From DASRVA01 sp050732875 (GTDB lineage Bacteria > Gemmatimonadota > Gemmatimonadetes > JACCXV01 > JAHWKZ01), in NCBI GenBank assembly GCA_050732875.1, contig JBOHRQ010000004.1, forward strand, positions 1 to 64,000: DNA of 64,000 nt, read 5' to 3'. Under the pieces are notes generated by a model that saw nothing but the letters and a program-made list of their open reading frames with translations, searched no databases and was not told the origin of the DNA. The position numbers were made by a program, and so were the translations under genes. Of this stretch, positions 1 to 7,505 are shown piece by piece (position 1 is the first letter of the stretch; each line of letters begins with the position of its first letter).

Positions 1-1412
1 CCGCCGTCGATCACCAGCAGGTCGGGCAGCGGCTCGTCGTGGTCGAGAAGGCCCTTGAACCAGCGCTCGACGACCTCGGCCATCATCGCGTAGTCGTTCT
101 GTCCCTCGGCGTACTTGATGCGGAAGTGGCGGTAGCCGGCCTTGCGCGGCGCCCCGTTGGCGAACGTCACCACCGATCCGACGCTGTCCTCGCCGTGGAT
201 GGTCGAGATGTCCACGCAGGCGATCCGGCGCGGAAGACGGGCGAGGCCGAGCCCGTCCTTGAGATCGACGATGGCGTCGGAGGCCCGCTGGGTCTCGTCC
301 TCGGCGCGCAGCCGGCGCTCCTCGAGCTGGTAGAGGGCGTTCCGTTCGGCGAGCCGCACCTGCCTAGACTTGTCGCCCCGCTGCGGCACGTGGAGACGCA
401 CCGCACGGCCGGCCTCTCGTCGAAGTACCTCCTCGACCAGGACGCGGTCCTCGAAGTCGAACGGCAGCAGGAGCTCGGGCGGGAAGGTCTCCGAGCGCAG
501 GTAGTAGCGGGTCAGGAACAGCGACAGGACCTCGCCGTCGGAAGCTCCCTCCACATTCCCCAGCACGTGGTGCTCCTTCCCCAGCAGCCGCCCCTCACGA
601 ACGCGGAGGATGATCCCGCAGGCCTCGTCCCCGAGCCGCGCCATCGCCGCCACGTCGCGATCGTCCCCCGACAGGCTCGTCATCCGCTGACCCTCGCGGA
701 TCTCCTCGAGCTGATCGATCTGCCGCTTGTACTGCGCGGCGCGCTCGAACTGGAGACGCTCCGCGGCGGACTCCATCCGGCGCTCCAGCATCCGCGTGGC
801 GGCCCTGGTGTCGCCCGAAAGGAACTGCACCACCTCGTCGATCATGGCACGGTACTCCTCCCTCGACACGTAGCCCACGCACGGCGCCTCGCAGCGATGG
901 ATGTGATAGTCCAGGCACGCCCGGCTGGGCGCCTCCCGGGGCAGGTCGTAGCGGCACGAGCGGACCGGGAAGAGGTCTTTGATCAGGGCCAGGTTCCTGC
1001 GCAGGAGCTTGACGTGGGCGTAGGGGCCGAAGTACCGCCCTCCGTCGTTGGCGACGCGGCGGGTCACGTACACGCGCGGGAAATCCTCCTGGAGGGTGAC
1101 CTTGATGAACGGATACGACTTGTCGTCTCGAAGCACGATGTTGAAGCGCGGGTCGTGCTCCTTGATGAGGTTGGACTCGAGGAGAAGGGCCTCGACCTCG
1201 TTGTCGGTCACCAGGTAGTCGAGGTCGGCCGCGTGGCTCATGAGAACGGCGGTCTTGTGCGGCAGCGCGGCCCCGTCCTGGACGTAGGACCGAACCCGGG
1301 CCCGCAGGTCGGCGGCCTTCCCCACGTAGAGGATCTCGCCGTCCCGCCCCTTGAGCAGATAGACGCCCGGCTTTCGCGGAAGCCGGGCCGCCTTTTCCTT
1401 CAACGCGTCCAT
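1..1412 (-). CDS. uvrC: Excinuclease ABC subunit C, 3' end cut by the window edge
   Basis: UvrC makes the two incisions flanking a DNA lesion in nucleotide excision repair, acting with UvrA and UvrB. The reading frame runs open off the left edge, leaving about 470 residues. The N-terminus has a GIY-YIG nuclease core (GVYLL...ILYVGKA). It is followed by the conserved RYFGPY stretch, a UVR UvrB-binding helix pair (ERLQFERAAQYKRQI), and the start of the RNase H-like C-terminal nuclease (CVDISTIHGEDSVGS, then LLVIDGG at the edge). The final helix-hairpin-helix domain would lie outside the window. The ATG at 1412 begins MDALKEKAARLPRKPGVYLL, which fits the family N-terminus. It lies 71 bases downstream of murJ on the same strand. 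Confidence 0.97.
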   Translation of the reverse strand, partial: MDALKEKAARLPRKPGVYLLKGRDGEILYVGKAADLRARVRSYVQDGAALPHKTAVLMSHAADLDYLVTDNEVEALLLESNLIKEHDPRFNIVLRDDKSYPFIKVTLQEDFPRVYVTRRVANDGGRYFGPYAHVKLLRRNLALIKDLFPVRSCRYDLPREAPSRACLDYHIHRCEAPCVGYVSREEYRAMIDEVVQFLSGDTRAATRMLERRMESAAERLQFERAAQYKRQIDQLEEIREGQRMTSLSGDDRDVAAMARLGDEACGIILRVREGRLLGKEHHVLGNVEGASDGEVLSLFLTRYYLRSETFPPELLLPFDFEDRVLVEEVLRREAGRAVRLHVPQRGDKSRQVRLAERNALYQLEERRLRAEDETQRASDAIVDLKDGLGLARLPRRIACVDISTIHGEDSVGSVVTFANGAPRKAGYRHFRIKYAEGQNDYAMMAEVVERWFKGLLDHDEPLPDLLVIDG

Positions 1413-1483
1413 AGGATGAAAGGTACGGCCGCGCGCAACGCGTCGCATTCGGCGGCGCGCCGGGTGCGACGTCCCGCGCGGTG

Positions 1484-3121
1484 TCAGCCGCCGAGACCGA
1501 TCCGCCGGGCCGCGCGCACCGCCTCGTCGATTCCGAGCGCCCGGGCGACGCCGAAGTAGACGAGCGCGACTCCCCCATAGACGGCCGCCGTCCATCCGAT
1601 CCGGGGGCCGAGGCCCCAGCCATCCCACCGCCCCAGGAGCCAGAGATAAGGAGCGGCTCCCGCCACAGCGGCCAGGGCCGCCGCGAGGGCCATCCGCCAC
1701 ACGCGCGAGCGTGCGCCGGAGGTGAGCACGGCCCCCATCCGGCGCCTGAGCTCGCGGGCCAGGAGGATCGCGCTCAGGGTCGCTGCCAGCGCGGTCGCGA
1801 GCGCGATGCCGCGCGTTCCCAGGAGCCAGGCCAGCGCGATCCCGAGGGCCACGTTGACCCCCAGCGAGAGAACGCCGATCCGGACCGGGGTGCGGGTATC
1901 GTGAAAGGCATAGAACGCGGTCGCCAGGAGCCGCGTCGAGGCATAGGCCAGGAGCCCCGCCGCGTAGGCCGCGAGGACCCACGTCACCGCGGTCGTGTCG
2001 GCCGCGCCGAACCGGCCCCGCTCGAACAGCAGGCTGACCGCCGGACGGCCGAAGGCGACCAGACCCACGGTCGACGGGAGGACCAGGAACGCCATTCGCT
2101 GCCAGGACCGGGAAAGCTCGGCCCGGAGCGCTTCCCGGGACGGTACCTCGTCGACGGCTTCCCGCCCCGCCACCTCGTGCGACAGGGACGGCAGCGCGAC
2201 CTGCGCGATCGCCACCCCGAAGAGGCTGAGCGGCAGGGTGTAGATGCGCTGGGCATAGGCCAGGGTCGCCACGCTGGCGTCGCCCAGGAAGGTCGCGATC
2301 TGGACGTCCACCAGGCTCGAGATCTGGGCCACGCCGGTCCCGATCATCATCGGCAGGAAGAGCGCGACGACGCGTCGGACGGCGGGGTCGCGCCACCCCG
2401 CCGCGGGCGTCAGCGCGCCCAGCGCCCCGCGCGTCGCCGGGAGCTGGACCAGGACCTGAAGCAGGCTTCCGGCCACGACCCCCCAGGCCAGCACGTAGAC
2501 CGGATCCATCCCGGTCCGGCCCACGAAGGCGATCAGCGCGCCAGTCGAGGCGAGCGACCAGAAGATGGGCGCGAAGTTGGGCCAGAAGAACCGGCCGTGG
2601 GCGTGCAGCACCCCCATGCACCAGGCGCCGACGACCAGGAACGCCACCGTCGGGAAGAGAAGCACGATGAGGCGCTCGACCAGGAGCCTGAGGCCGGGAT
2701 CGAAGCCCGGCGCGACCAGCCACGACAGCGGCCGCGCCAGCGCCATGCCGGCCAGCGTCACGACGACGACCACCGCCAGGATCAGCCCGAGCACACTCCT
2801 CGCCAGACGGCGCGCCGCCTCGGGGTCGTTGCTCCGCATGCTGCGCGCGAGGACGGGGATGAAGGACGCCGACAGGTTTCCCTCTCCCAGGAGGACGCGC
2901 ACGAGGTTGGGCACCTTGTACGCGGCCACGAACGCCGAGTAGGCGGCGGCGCGTCCGAAGTAGAAGGCGATCACCTGCTCGCGGACGAGTCCGAAGATCC
3001 GGCTCACGCCGATCCCGAACATCACGGTCAGCGTCGCGCGGCCGCTCCCGTTCTTCCGGCGCGCCGTCGTCTCAGCGCACAAGGAAGCGCCGTCCGCCAG
3101 CAGGTCTCGACATGGTACCAA
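1484..3121 (-). CDS. murJ: Lipid II flippase MurJ (MviN family)
   Basis: MurJ moves lipid II, the peptidoglycan precursor, across the inner membrane. The 545-residue protein is hydrophobic throughout, consistent with the family's 14 transmembrane helices. It carries the family signatures SRIFGLVREQVIAFYFG near the N-terminus and YKVPNLVRVLLGEGNLSASF shortly after. The start is uncertain: the frame opens at a TTG (3121), and about 30 residues precede the first conserved helix. A start somewhat further in is possible. It is transcribed away from hpnC, with about 70 bases between them that must hold both promoters. uvrC follows on the same strand. Confidence 0.93.
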   Translation of the reverse strand: MVPCRDLLADGASLCAETTARRKNGSGRATLTVMFGIGVSRIFGLVREQVIAFYFGRAAAYSAFVAAYKVPNLVRVLLGEGNLSASFIPVLARSMRSNDPEAARRLARSVLGLILAVVVVVTLAGMALARPLSWLVAPGFDPGLRLLVERLIVLLFPTVAFLVVGAWCMGVLHAHGRFFWPNFAPIFWSLASTGALIAFVGRTGMDPVYVLAWGVVAGSLLQVLVQLPATRGALGALTPAAGWRDPAVRRVVALFLPMMIGTGVAQISSLVDVQIATFLGDASVATLAYAQRIYTLPLSLFGVAIAQVALPSLSHEVAGREAVDEVPSREALRAELSRSWQRMAFLVLPSTVGLVAFGRPAVSLLFERGRFGAADTTAVTWVLAAYAAGLLAYASTRLLATAFYAFHDTRTPVRIGVLSLGVNVALGIALAWLLGTRGIALATALAATLSAILLARELRRRMGAVLTSGARSRVWRMALAAALAAVAGAAPYLWLLGRWDGWGLGPRIGWTAAVYGGVALVYFGVARALGIDEAVRAARRIGLGG

Positions 3122-3189
3122 CGTAACGCGGCCCGTGGCGGCGGTGCCTTCGTTGCTGCCCCCGAGGGGCGTCCCTAGGTTCGGCTTCC

Positions 3190-4104
3190 ATGACCACGCG
3201 ATCGTCCACCCGGTCCACGGGCGCCGCCGGAACCACGGCCGCCGACGCTGCGATCGCGGCCGCGATCCGGCTCGCCCGCACCCACTACGAGAACTTCCCC
3301 GTGCTCGCCCTTTTCCCGGGCGGCCGACGAGAGGAGCTGGCCGTCATCTATGCGTTCTGCCGGACGACCGACGACCTCGGGGACGATTTTCCGGGAGATC
3401 GCCTGGCCGCCCTCGACCGCTGGGAGGCGCTCGTCAGGCGCGCGCTGGCGGGAGATCCACCGGCAGACCCGCCGATTCTCGCCGCGCTCGCCGGAGTGGC
3501 CCGCCGTCGCGGAATCCCCACCGACCTCTTCCTGCGCCTGATCGAGGCCAACCGCCGCGATCAGCGCGTCCATCGTTATCCGGACCGGGCGGCGCTCCGC
3601 GAGTACTGCGAGCACAGCGCGACACCGGTCGGCCGGATGGTGCTCGGCGTCATCGGGTCGGGCTCGGAGCGGGCGGAGCTGGCCGACGCGACCTGCATCG
3701 GCCTTCAGGTCGTCAACTTCTGGCAGGACGTCCGGCGCGACTGGGCAGTGGGCCGCTGCTACCTGCCGCTGGACCGCTGCCGGGTTCACGGCGTCGATCC
3801 CGAGGTCGATCTCGCGCGAGCGTCCGCCTCTCCCTCCCTCAGGGCGCTGCTGGCCGAGCTGGTGGAGGACGCCCGCTCGTGGCTCACGCGCGGCTGGCCG
3901 CTCGCCGATCACCTTCCCGTTCGGTGGCGACCCCTGGTCCGCGGCTTCAGCCGGGGGGGCTGGGCGGTCGCCGACGCCCTCGAGGCGGGCGGCTTCGACC
4001 CCGTTGCCCTCCGCCCCCAGGTCTCGCGGCGCCAGCGCCGGGCGATCCTGCTGGGCGAGCTGCCGCGCGCGCTCCGGCGCGGCGTTCCGCTCGCGCGGCC
4101 GTGA
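3190..4104 (+). CDS. hpnC: Hydroxysqualene synthase HpnC
   Basis: HpnC belongs to the squalene/phytoene synthase family. In the three-enzyme bacterial squalene route it converts presqualene diphosphate to hydroxysqualene. The 304-residue protein has the first aspartate-rich motif in AFCRTTDDLGDD (residues 56-66). The second is seen as QVVNFWQDVRRD, about 115 residues later, with the family GRCYLP stretch after it. It is first in the chain hpnC-hpnD-hpnE-ferredoxin. Its TGA stop overlaps the GTG start of hpnD by four bases. Assignment to HpnC rather than HpnD rests on gene order and on the shorter, less canonical motifs. Confidence 0.92.
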   Translation: MTTRSSTRSTGAAGTTAADAAIAAAIRLARTHYENFPVLALFPGGRREELAVIYAFCRTTDDLGDDFPGDRLAALDRWEALVRRALAGDPPADPPILAALAGVARRRGIPTDLFLRLIEANRRDQRVHRYPDRAALREYCEHSATPVGRMVLGVIGSGSERAELADATCIGLQVVNFWQDVRRDWAVGRCYLPLDRCRVHGVDPEVDLARASASPSLRALLAELVEDARSWLTRGWPLADHLPVRWRPLVRGFSRGGWAVADALEAGGFDPVALRPQVSRRQRRAILLGELPRALRRGVPLARP

Positions 4105-4964
4105 CGGACGACCGCGCCATCGAGGCCGGCTATGCGGCCTGCGAATCCGAGACCTGTCGGCGCGCCGCCAACTTCGGCCTCGGCATCCGGCTCCTCCCCG
4201 CCGAGCGCCGGCGGGCCCTCTCGGCGGTCTACTGGTTCAGCCAGCGCGCCGATGACGCCGCGGACGGGGATGGATCGTCGGCCGAGCGCGGCGCCCGGCT
4301 GGCGTCGGTGCGCGCCGACCTCGACCGGACGCTGGCCGGCGATCCCCCCGCTCCGCCGTGGGCCGCGCTGGATCATGCGACCGGACGCTTCCGGATCGCG
4401 CCCGGCCTTTACGGCCAGCTCCTGGATGGGGTGGGCCACGATCTCGAGCCCGCGCGCTACCCGGACTGGGAGGCCACCCGGGACTATTGCTACGGCGTGG
4501 CCGGCACGGTCGGGCTGATCTCGCTTTCCATCTTCGGCGGCGCGGGCGCCGAGGCCCGCCGGGATGCGATCGATCTCGGGGCCGCCCTCCAGATCACCAA
4601 CATCCTGCGCGACCTTCGGGAGGACGCACAGCGCGGGCGCTGGTACCTGCCGATGGACTTGAGCGAGCGCTACGCCGTCCGCCCCGAGGACGTGGCGTCC
4701 GGGAGGCCGGGCCCCGGTTTCGACACCCTGGTCCTGGCCGCCGCCGAGGAGGCTCGCCGGCTCTATGGCGCGGCGCGCCGTCTTTCGGTCCGTCTTCCCC
4801 GATCGACCCGTGCCTGCCCGGTCGCCCTGGCGGCCGTCTATCGGGGGCTCCTCGAACGGATCGCCGTTGACCCGGCGGCCGTCCTGAGAGAGCGGGTCGG
4901 GGTCTCCGCCCCCGCCAAGATCGCCCGCGCCCTCGGAGCGAGCCTGGTCGCGCTCGCGCGATGA
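4101..4964 (+). CDS. hpnD: Presqualene diphosphate synthase HpnD
   Basis: HpnD condenses two farnesyl diphosphates to presqualene diphosphate, the entry step of the HpnCDE squalene route used for hopanoids. The protein has 287 residues. It shows the first aspartate-rich motif DDAAD (residues 51-55) and the second as NILRDLREDAQRGRWYLP, near residue 170. A longer open frame exists upstream, but it overlaps hpnC completely. The GTG at 4101 is preferred because it forms a four-base GTGA overlap with the hpnC stop. The gene ends in an ATGA overlap with hpnE. Confidence 0.93.
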   Translation: MTDDRAIEAGYAACESETCRRAANFGLGIRLLPAERRRALSAVYWFSQRADDAADGDGSSAERGARLASVRADLDRTLAGDPPAPPWAALDHATGRFRIAPGLYGQLLDGVGHDLEPARYPDWEATRDYCYGVAGTVGLISLSIFGGAGAEARRDAIDLGAALQITNILRDLREDAQRGRWYLPMDLSERYAVRPEDVASGRPGPGFDTLVLAAAEEARRLYGAARRLSVRLPRSTRACPVALAAVYRGLLERIAVDPAAVLRERVGVSAPAKIARALGASLVALAR

Positions 4965-6316
4965 GGGACACCTCCCGGGCCCCGAGCGTGGTCGTGGGGG
5001 GCGGCCTGGCGGGGATGGCCGCCGCCTTCGCGCTCCTGGACCGGCGGGAGCCGGTCGTGCTGCTCGAGCGGCGGCCTTTTCTGGGCGGGCGCGCCTTCTC
5101 GTTCGAGGATCCGGATACGGGCGCCGTGATCGACAACGGACAGCACGTCCTGGTGGGTGCGTGTGACCGCCTGCGCGCCTTTCTGGACCGGGTCGGCTCG
5201 GCGGGGGCGTTCCGCCGGCAGCACCGTCTCCGGCTCCCGATCCTGGACGGGCAAGGACGCCGGGCAGACCTCACGGCCGCTCCGCTCCCGCCCCCGTTCC
5301 ATCTGGTGGCCGGGCTTCTCCGCTACCGGCACCTGGATCCGGCGTCCCGCCGATCGGTCGTCGCGGCCGCCCGCCGGCTGGCGCGGGCCCCCGTCGGTCG
5401 AGAGGACGACCTCACGCTGGGCGACTGGCTCACCGCCCGCGGCACCCCGCGGACGGCGGTCGAGCGGTTCTGGGAGCCGATCGTCCGGCCCGCCCTCAAC
5501 GTCCCGGTCGCCGGCGCCAGCCTCCCCCTCTCGTCGTTCCTGGTCCGGCGCGCCCTGTGGGCCGGTTCGGGCGCCGGAGCCCTCTGGCTTCCGACGACCG
5601 GGCTGAGCGCCGCGATCGGGAATCCGGCGCTGGCGCGCCTGAGAGCCGCCGGCGCCCTGGTCCGGCTGGAAACGCGGGTCGCGGCGCTGGAGGTCGAGAG
5701 CGATCGGATCGCGGGCGTCCGGTTTCAGGACGCGTCGTGGATCCCGGCCCGGCGAGTCGTCTGTGCATTGCCGCCCGAGGCGACCGACCGGCTCCTCCAG
5801 GGCGTCGGCGTGGCGACCGACCACGCCGCGCTCGGCCGATCTGCCATCGTCAACGTCTACCTCTGGTACGATCGGCCGGTCCTCGAAGTGCCGTTCGCCG
5901 GCACGTTCGGCTCCCCGCTGCAGTGGATCTTCGACCGCTCGCGGCTGCTCGGGGATAAGGCGGGGGGATCGTGCGTGGGCGTCTCGCTGAGCGCCGCCGA
6001 CGACCTGCTGGAGCAGCCCAAGGAGCACCTCGCCCGGCTCTGCGACGATGCCTTGCGGAGGATCTGTCCCGGGCGGGACCGCGCGCGCCTGAACGGCTCG
6101 GCGGTCGTCAAGGAGCCGCGCGCCACCTTCCGGGCCGGTCCCGGCGCGGCGCGCCTGCGACCCGGCCCGGTCACCGGGATCCCCGGCCTTTTCCTGGCCG
6201 GGGACTGGACCGATACCGGCTGGCCGGCGACGATGGAGGGTGCCGTCCGGAGCGGCGAGCGGGCCGTCTCGACCGCGCTCGCGGGAACCCGGTCGGAGGC
6301 CGCCCTCGTCCCATGA
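4961..6316 (+). CDS. hpnE: Hydroxysqualene dehydroxylase HpnE
   Basis: HpnE is an FAD-dependent amine-oxidase-fold protein that reductively removes the hydroxyl of hydroxysqualene to give squalene. The 451-residue protein starts with the dinucleotide-binding fold VVVGGGLAGMAAAFALL and the follow-on ERRPFLGGRAFSF. Near the C-terminus it has the second FAD motif GLFLAGDWTDTGWPATMEGA. Its ATG overlaps the hpnD stop (ATGA) and its own stop overlaps the start of a ferredoxin (ATGA). HpnE needs a source of electrons, so the coupled ferredoxin is a natural candidate donor; that link is inferred from position only. No squalene-hopene cyclase gene is in the window. Confidence 0.93.
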   Translation: MRDTSRAPSVVVGGGLAGMAAAFALLDRREPVVLLERRPFLGGRAFSFEDPDTGAVIDNGQHVLVGACDRLRAFLDRVGSAGAFRRQHRLRLPILDGQGRRADLTAAPLPPPFHLVAGLLRYRHLDPASRRSVVAAARRLARAPVGREDDLTLGDWLTARGTPRTAVERFWEPIVRPALNVPVAGASLPLSSFLVRRALWAGSGAGALWLPTTGLSAAIGNPALARLRAAGALVRLETRVAALEVESDRIAGVRFQDASWIPARRVVCALPPEATDRLLQGVGVATDHAALGRSAIVNVYLWYDRPVLEVPFAGTFGSPLQWIFDRSRLLGDKAGGSCVGVSLSAADDLLEQPKEHLARLCDDALRRICPGRDRARLNGSAVVKEPRATFRAGPGAARLRPGPVTGIPGLFLAGDWTDTGWPATMEGAVRSGERAVSTALAGTRSEAALVP

Positions 6317-6717
6317 GTCCGGCCGGGTCCGCGCCTCCAGCCGTCCGCGTACGCTTCCTGCCTTCCGGCATCGCCGTCGACATTCCCCGCGGCGGCTTCC
6401 TCACCCTGGCCGCCACCCGGGCCGCGGTCGCCGTCGTGCACGACTGCGACGGCCAGGGCGTCTGCGGGACGTGCCGCGTTCTCGTCGCCGCGGGAGCCCA
6501 AGAGCTGAGTCCGGTGGAGGGGGTCGAGCGGTGCCAGCTCGGCGCCGACGTCGATCGGGGATGGCGGCTGTGTTGCCGCGCGCGAGTCTACGGGGACGTG
6601 GTCGTGCGGGTGATGACAGAGGGGTTCGCCTATCCGCCCGGGCTCCAGCGCCCGGGGGACGGGGAGGCTACTCCAGGATCTCGCTCGCCCGCTCGGCGTC
6701 GGACACGGCCAGAATGA
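6313..6717 (+). CDS. 2Fe-2S ferredoxin coupled to hpnE
   Basis: This is a small soluble plant-type [2Fe-2S] ferredoxin of 134 residues. The cluster ligands are visible as C45-x5-C51-x2-C54 in HDCDGQGVCGTCRVLV, with a fourth cysteine in WRLCCRARV (C87 or C88). The ATG at 6313 overlaps the hpnE stop by four bases, and an in-frame upstream extension is only hpnE antisense-free shadow without family similarity. The last 50 bases run past the converging stop of the ACT-domain gene on the other strand, so the arginine-rich C-terminal tail is encoded opposite that gene. The likely role is electron supply to HpnE or a nearby redox enzyme. Confidence 0.88.
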   Translation: MSPAGSAPPAVRVRFLPSGIAVDIPRGGFLTLAATRAAVAVVHDCDGQGVCGTCRVLVAAGAQELSPVEGVERCQLGADVDRGWRLCCRARVYGDVVVRVMTEGFAYPPGLQRPGDGEATPGSRSPARRRTRPE

Positions 6718-7051
6718 GCCGGCCTTCGGCTCCGGCGACGGCCGAGTACGCGTACTTGATGTCGATCTCGGCGGTCGAGAGCCGCTCCGCCAGCCGCGCC
6801 AGGACCCCCGGCTCGTCCGGGATCCGAACGTCGAGGACGCGGCTCGTGTACGTCCGGTAGGAATGCTCCTTCAGGGCCTGGAGGGCCGCCTGGTGCCGGT
6901 CCACGACGACGTGCACGATCCCGTAGTCGGTGCCGCTGGGGACCATCATGGCGTCGATGTTGATGCCCCCCTCGGCGAGGATCGCGCACAGCTCCCCGAG
7001 CCGGCCGGGCCGATTCTCGATGAAGACGGATATCTGGTCAACCACGGGCAT
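6668..7051 (-). CDS. Tandem ACT-domain protein
   Basis: A 127-residue protein made of two ACT-like regulatory modules. The first is QISVFIENRPGRLGELCAIL...GINIDAMM and the second is VLDVRIPDEPGVLARLAERL...EIDIKYAYS. ACT pairs of this type bind small ligands, often amino acids, and regulate enzymes or transcription; the ligand here is unknown. The ATG at 7051 is chosen because similarity starts at once (MPVVDQISVFIENRPGRLGE). The longer frame back to 7198 would run through the promoter region of the lipoprotein on the other strand. Its 3' end overlaps that of the ferredoxin gene tail to tail by 50 bases. Confidence 0.88.
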   Translation of the reverse strand: MPVVDQISVFIENRPGRLGELCAILAEGGINIDAMMVPSGTDYGIVHVVVDRHQAALQALKEHSYRTYTSRVLDVRIPDEPGVLARLAERLSTAEIDIKYAYSAVAGAEGRLILAVSDAERASEILE

Positions 7052-7182
7052 CGGGCGCAATATAAGAACGGGCTCCCGGGTTGACACCCGACGGAGTAAC
7101 CAAAAGTTGCAGGGGCATACCTTCAAACCGTAGGCTTTTGTGGGCCGTTTATACGGAAACCTTCGACGAGAGGGTACCGGGT

Positions 7183-7416
7183 ATGCAGAATTTGACACGC
7201 TTCCTGGGGATCGCCTTAGCGTTCACGGTTCTGTCTGTGGGCGCTTGCGACGACGACGATCCCATCTCGCCGACGACGACGACAAGCACGTCGACGTCGA
7301 CGTCGAGCACCGACACGTCGACGTCGAGCACCGATACGTCGACGTCGAGCACCGATACGTCGACGTCGAGCACCGACACGTCCACGTCGAGCAGCTCGAC
7401 AACCACGACCACGTAG
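7183..7416 (+). CDS. Small Ser/Thr-repeat lipoprotein
   Basis: A 77-residue predicted lipoprotein of unknown function. The signal peptide MQNLTRFLGIALAFTVLSVGAC ends in a lipobox cysteine. It is followed by an acidic DDDD, then an almost pure Ser/Thr/Asp tail made of four copies of the seven-residue unit TSTSSTD plus a degenerate fifth. The tail looks like a flexible stalk or a spacer. It is encoded by a 21-base tandem repeat, so copy number can change without breaking the frame. The ATG at 7183 was chosen because it directly precedes the signal peptide. Confidence 0.75.
   Translation: MQNLTRFLGIALAFTVLSVGACDDDDPISPTTTTSTSTSTSSTDTSTSSTDTSTSSTDTSTSSTDTSTSSSSTTTTT
7294..7398 (+). repeat. 21-base tandem repeat, four copies plus a degenerate fifth
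   Basis: Units start at 7294, 7315, 7336 and 7357 and differ only at the last base (C or T). A diverged fifth unit runs from 7378. The period is seven codons, so gain or loss of units keeps the lipoprotein frame. The near-identity of the copies points to recent slippage or conversion. Confidence 0.93.
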
Positions 7417-7421
7417 CGGGA

Positions 7422-7456
7422 TCGGGCGGCCTCGGCCTCGATATGGGGCCGCCCGA
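7422..7456 (+). terminator. Hairpin after the repeat lipoprotein, possible terminator
   Basis: A perfect 10-base inverted repeat (TCGGGCGGCC / GGCCGCCCGA) with a 15-base loop starts six bases after the lipoprotein stop. There is no clear T-run after it, so it may be a weak or Rho-assisted terminator or an mRNA 3' stabiliser. Confidence 0.4.
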
Positions 7457-7505
7457 CTCCAGGTTTCACGTCCCGAGCCGATGCGTTCGATGCCGCGGCG
7501 CGCTC

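Noticed and set aside
39..1559. Long plus-strand open frame opposite uvrC
   Set aside because: It is the GC-rich shadow of uvrC and of the 5' end of the region; it shows no family similarity, while the minus strand encodes a clear UvrC.
7294..7398. Tandem repeat as a CRISPR array
   Set aside because: Units are contiguous with no spacers, are in frame with a lipoprotein and there are no cas genes.
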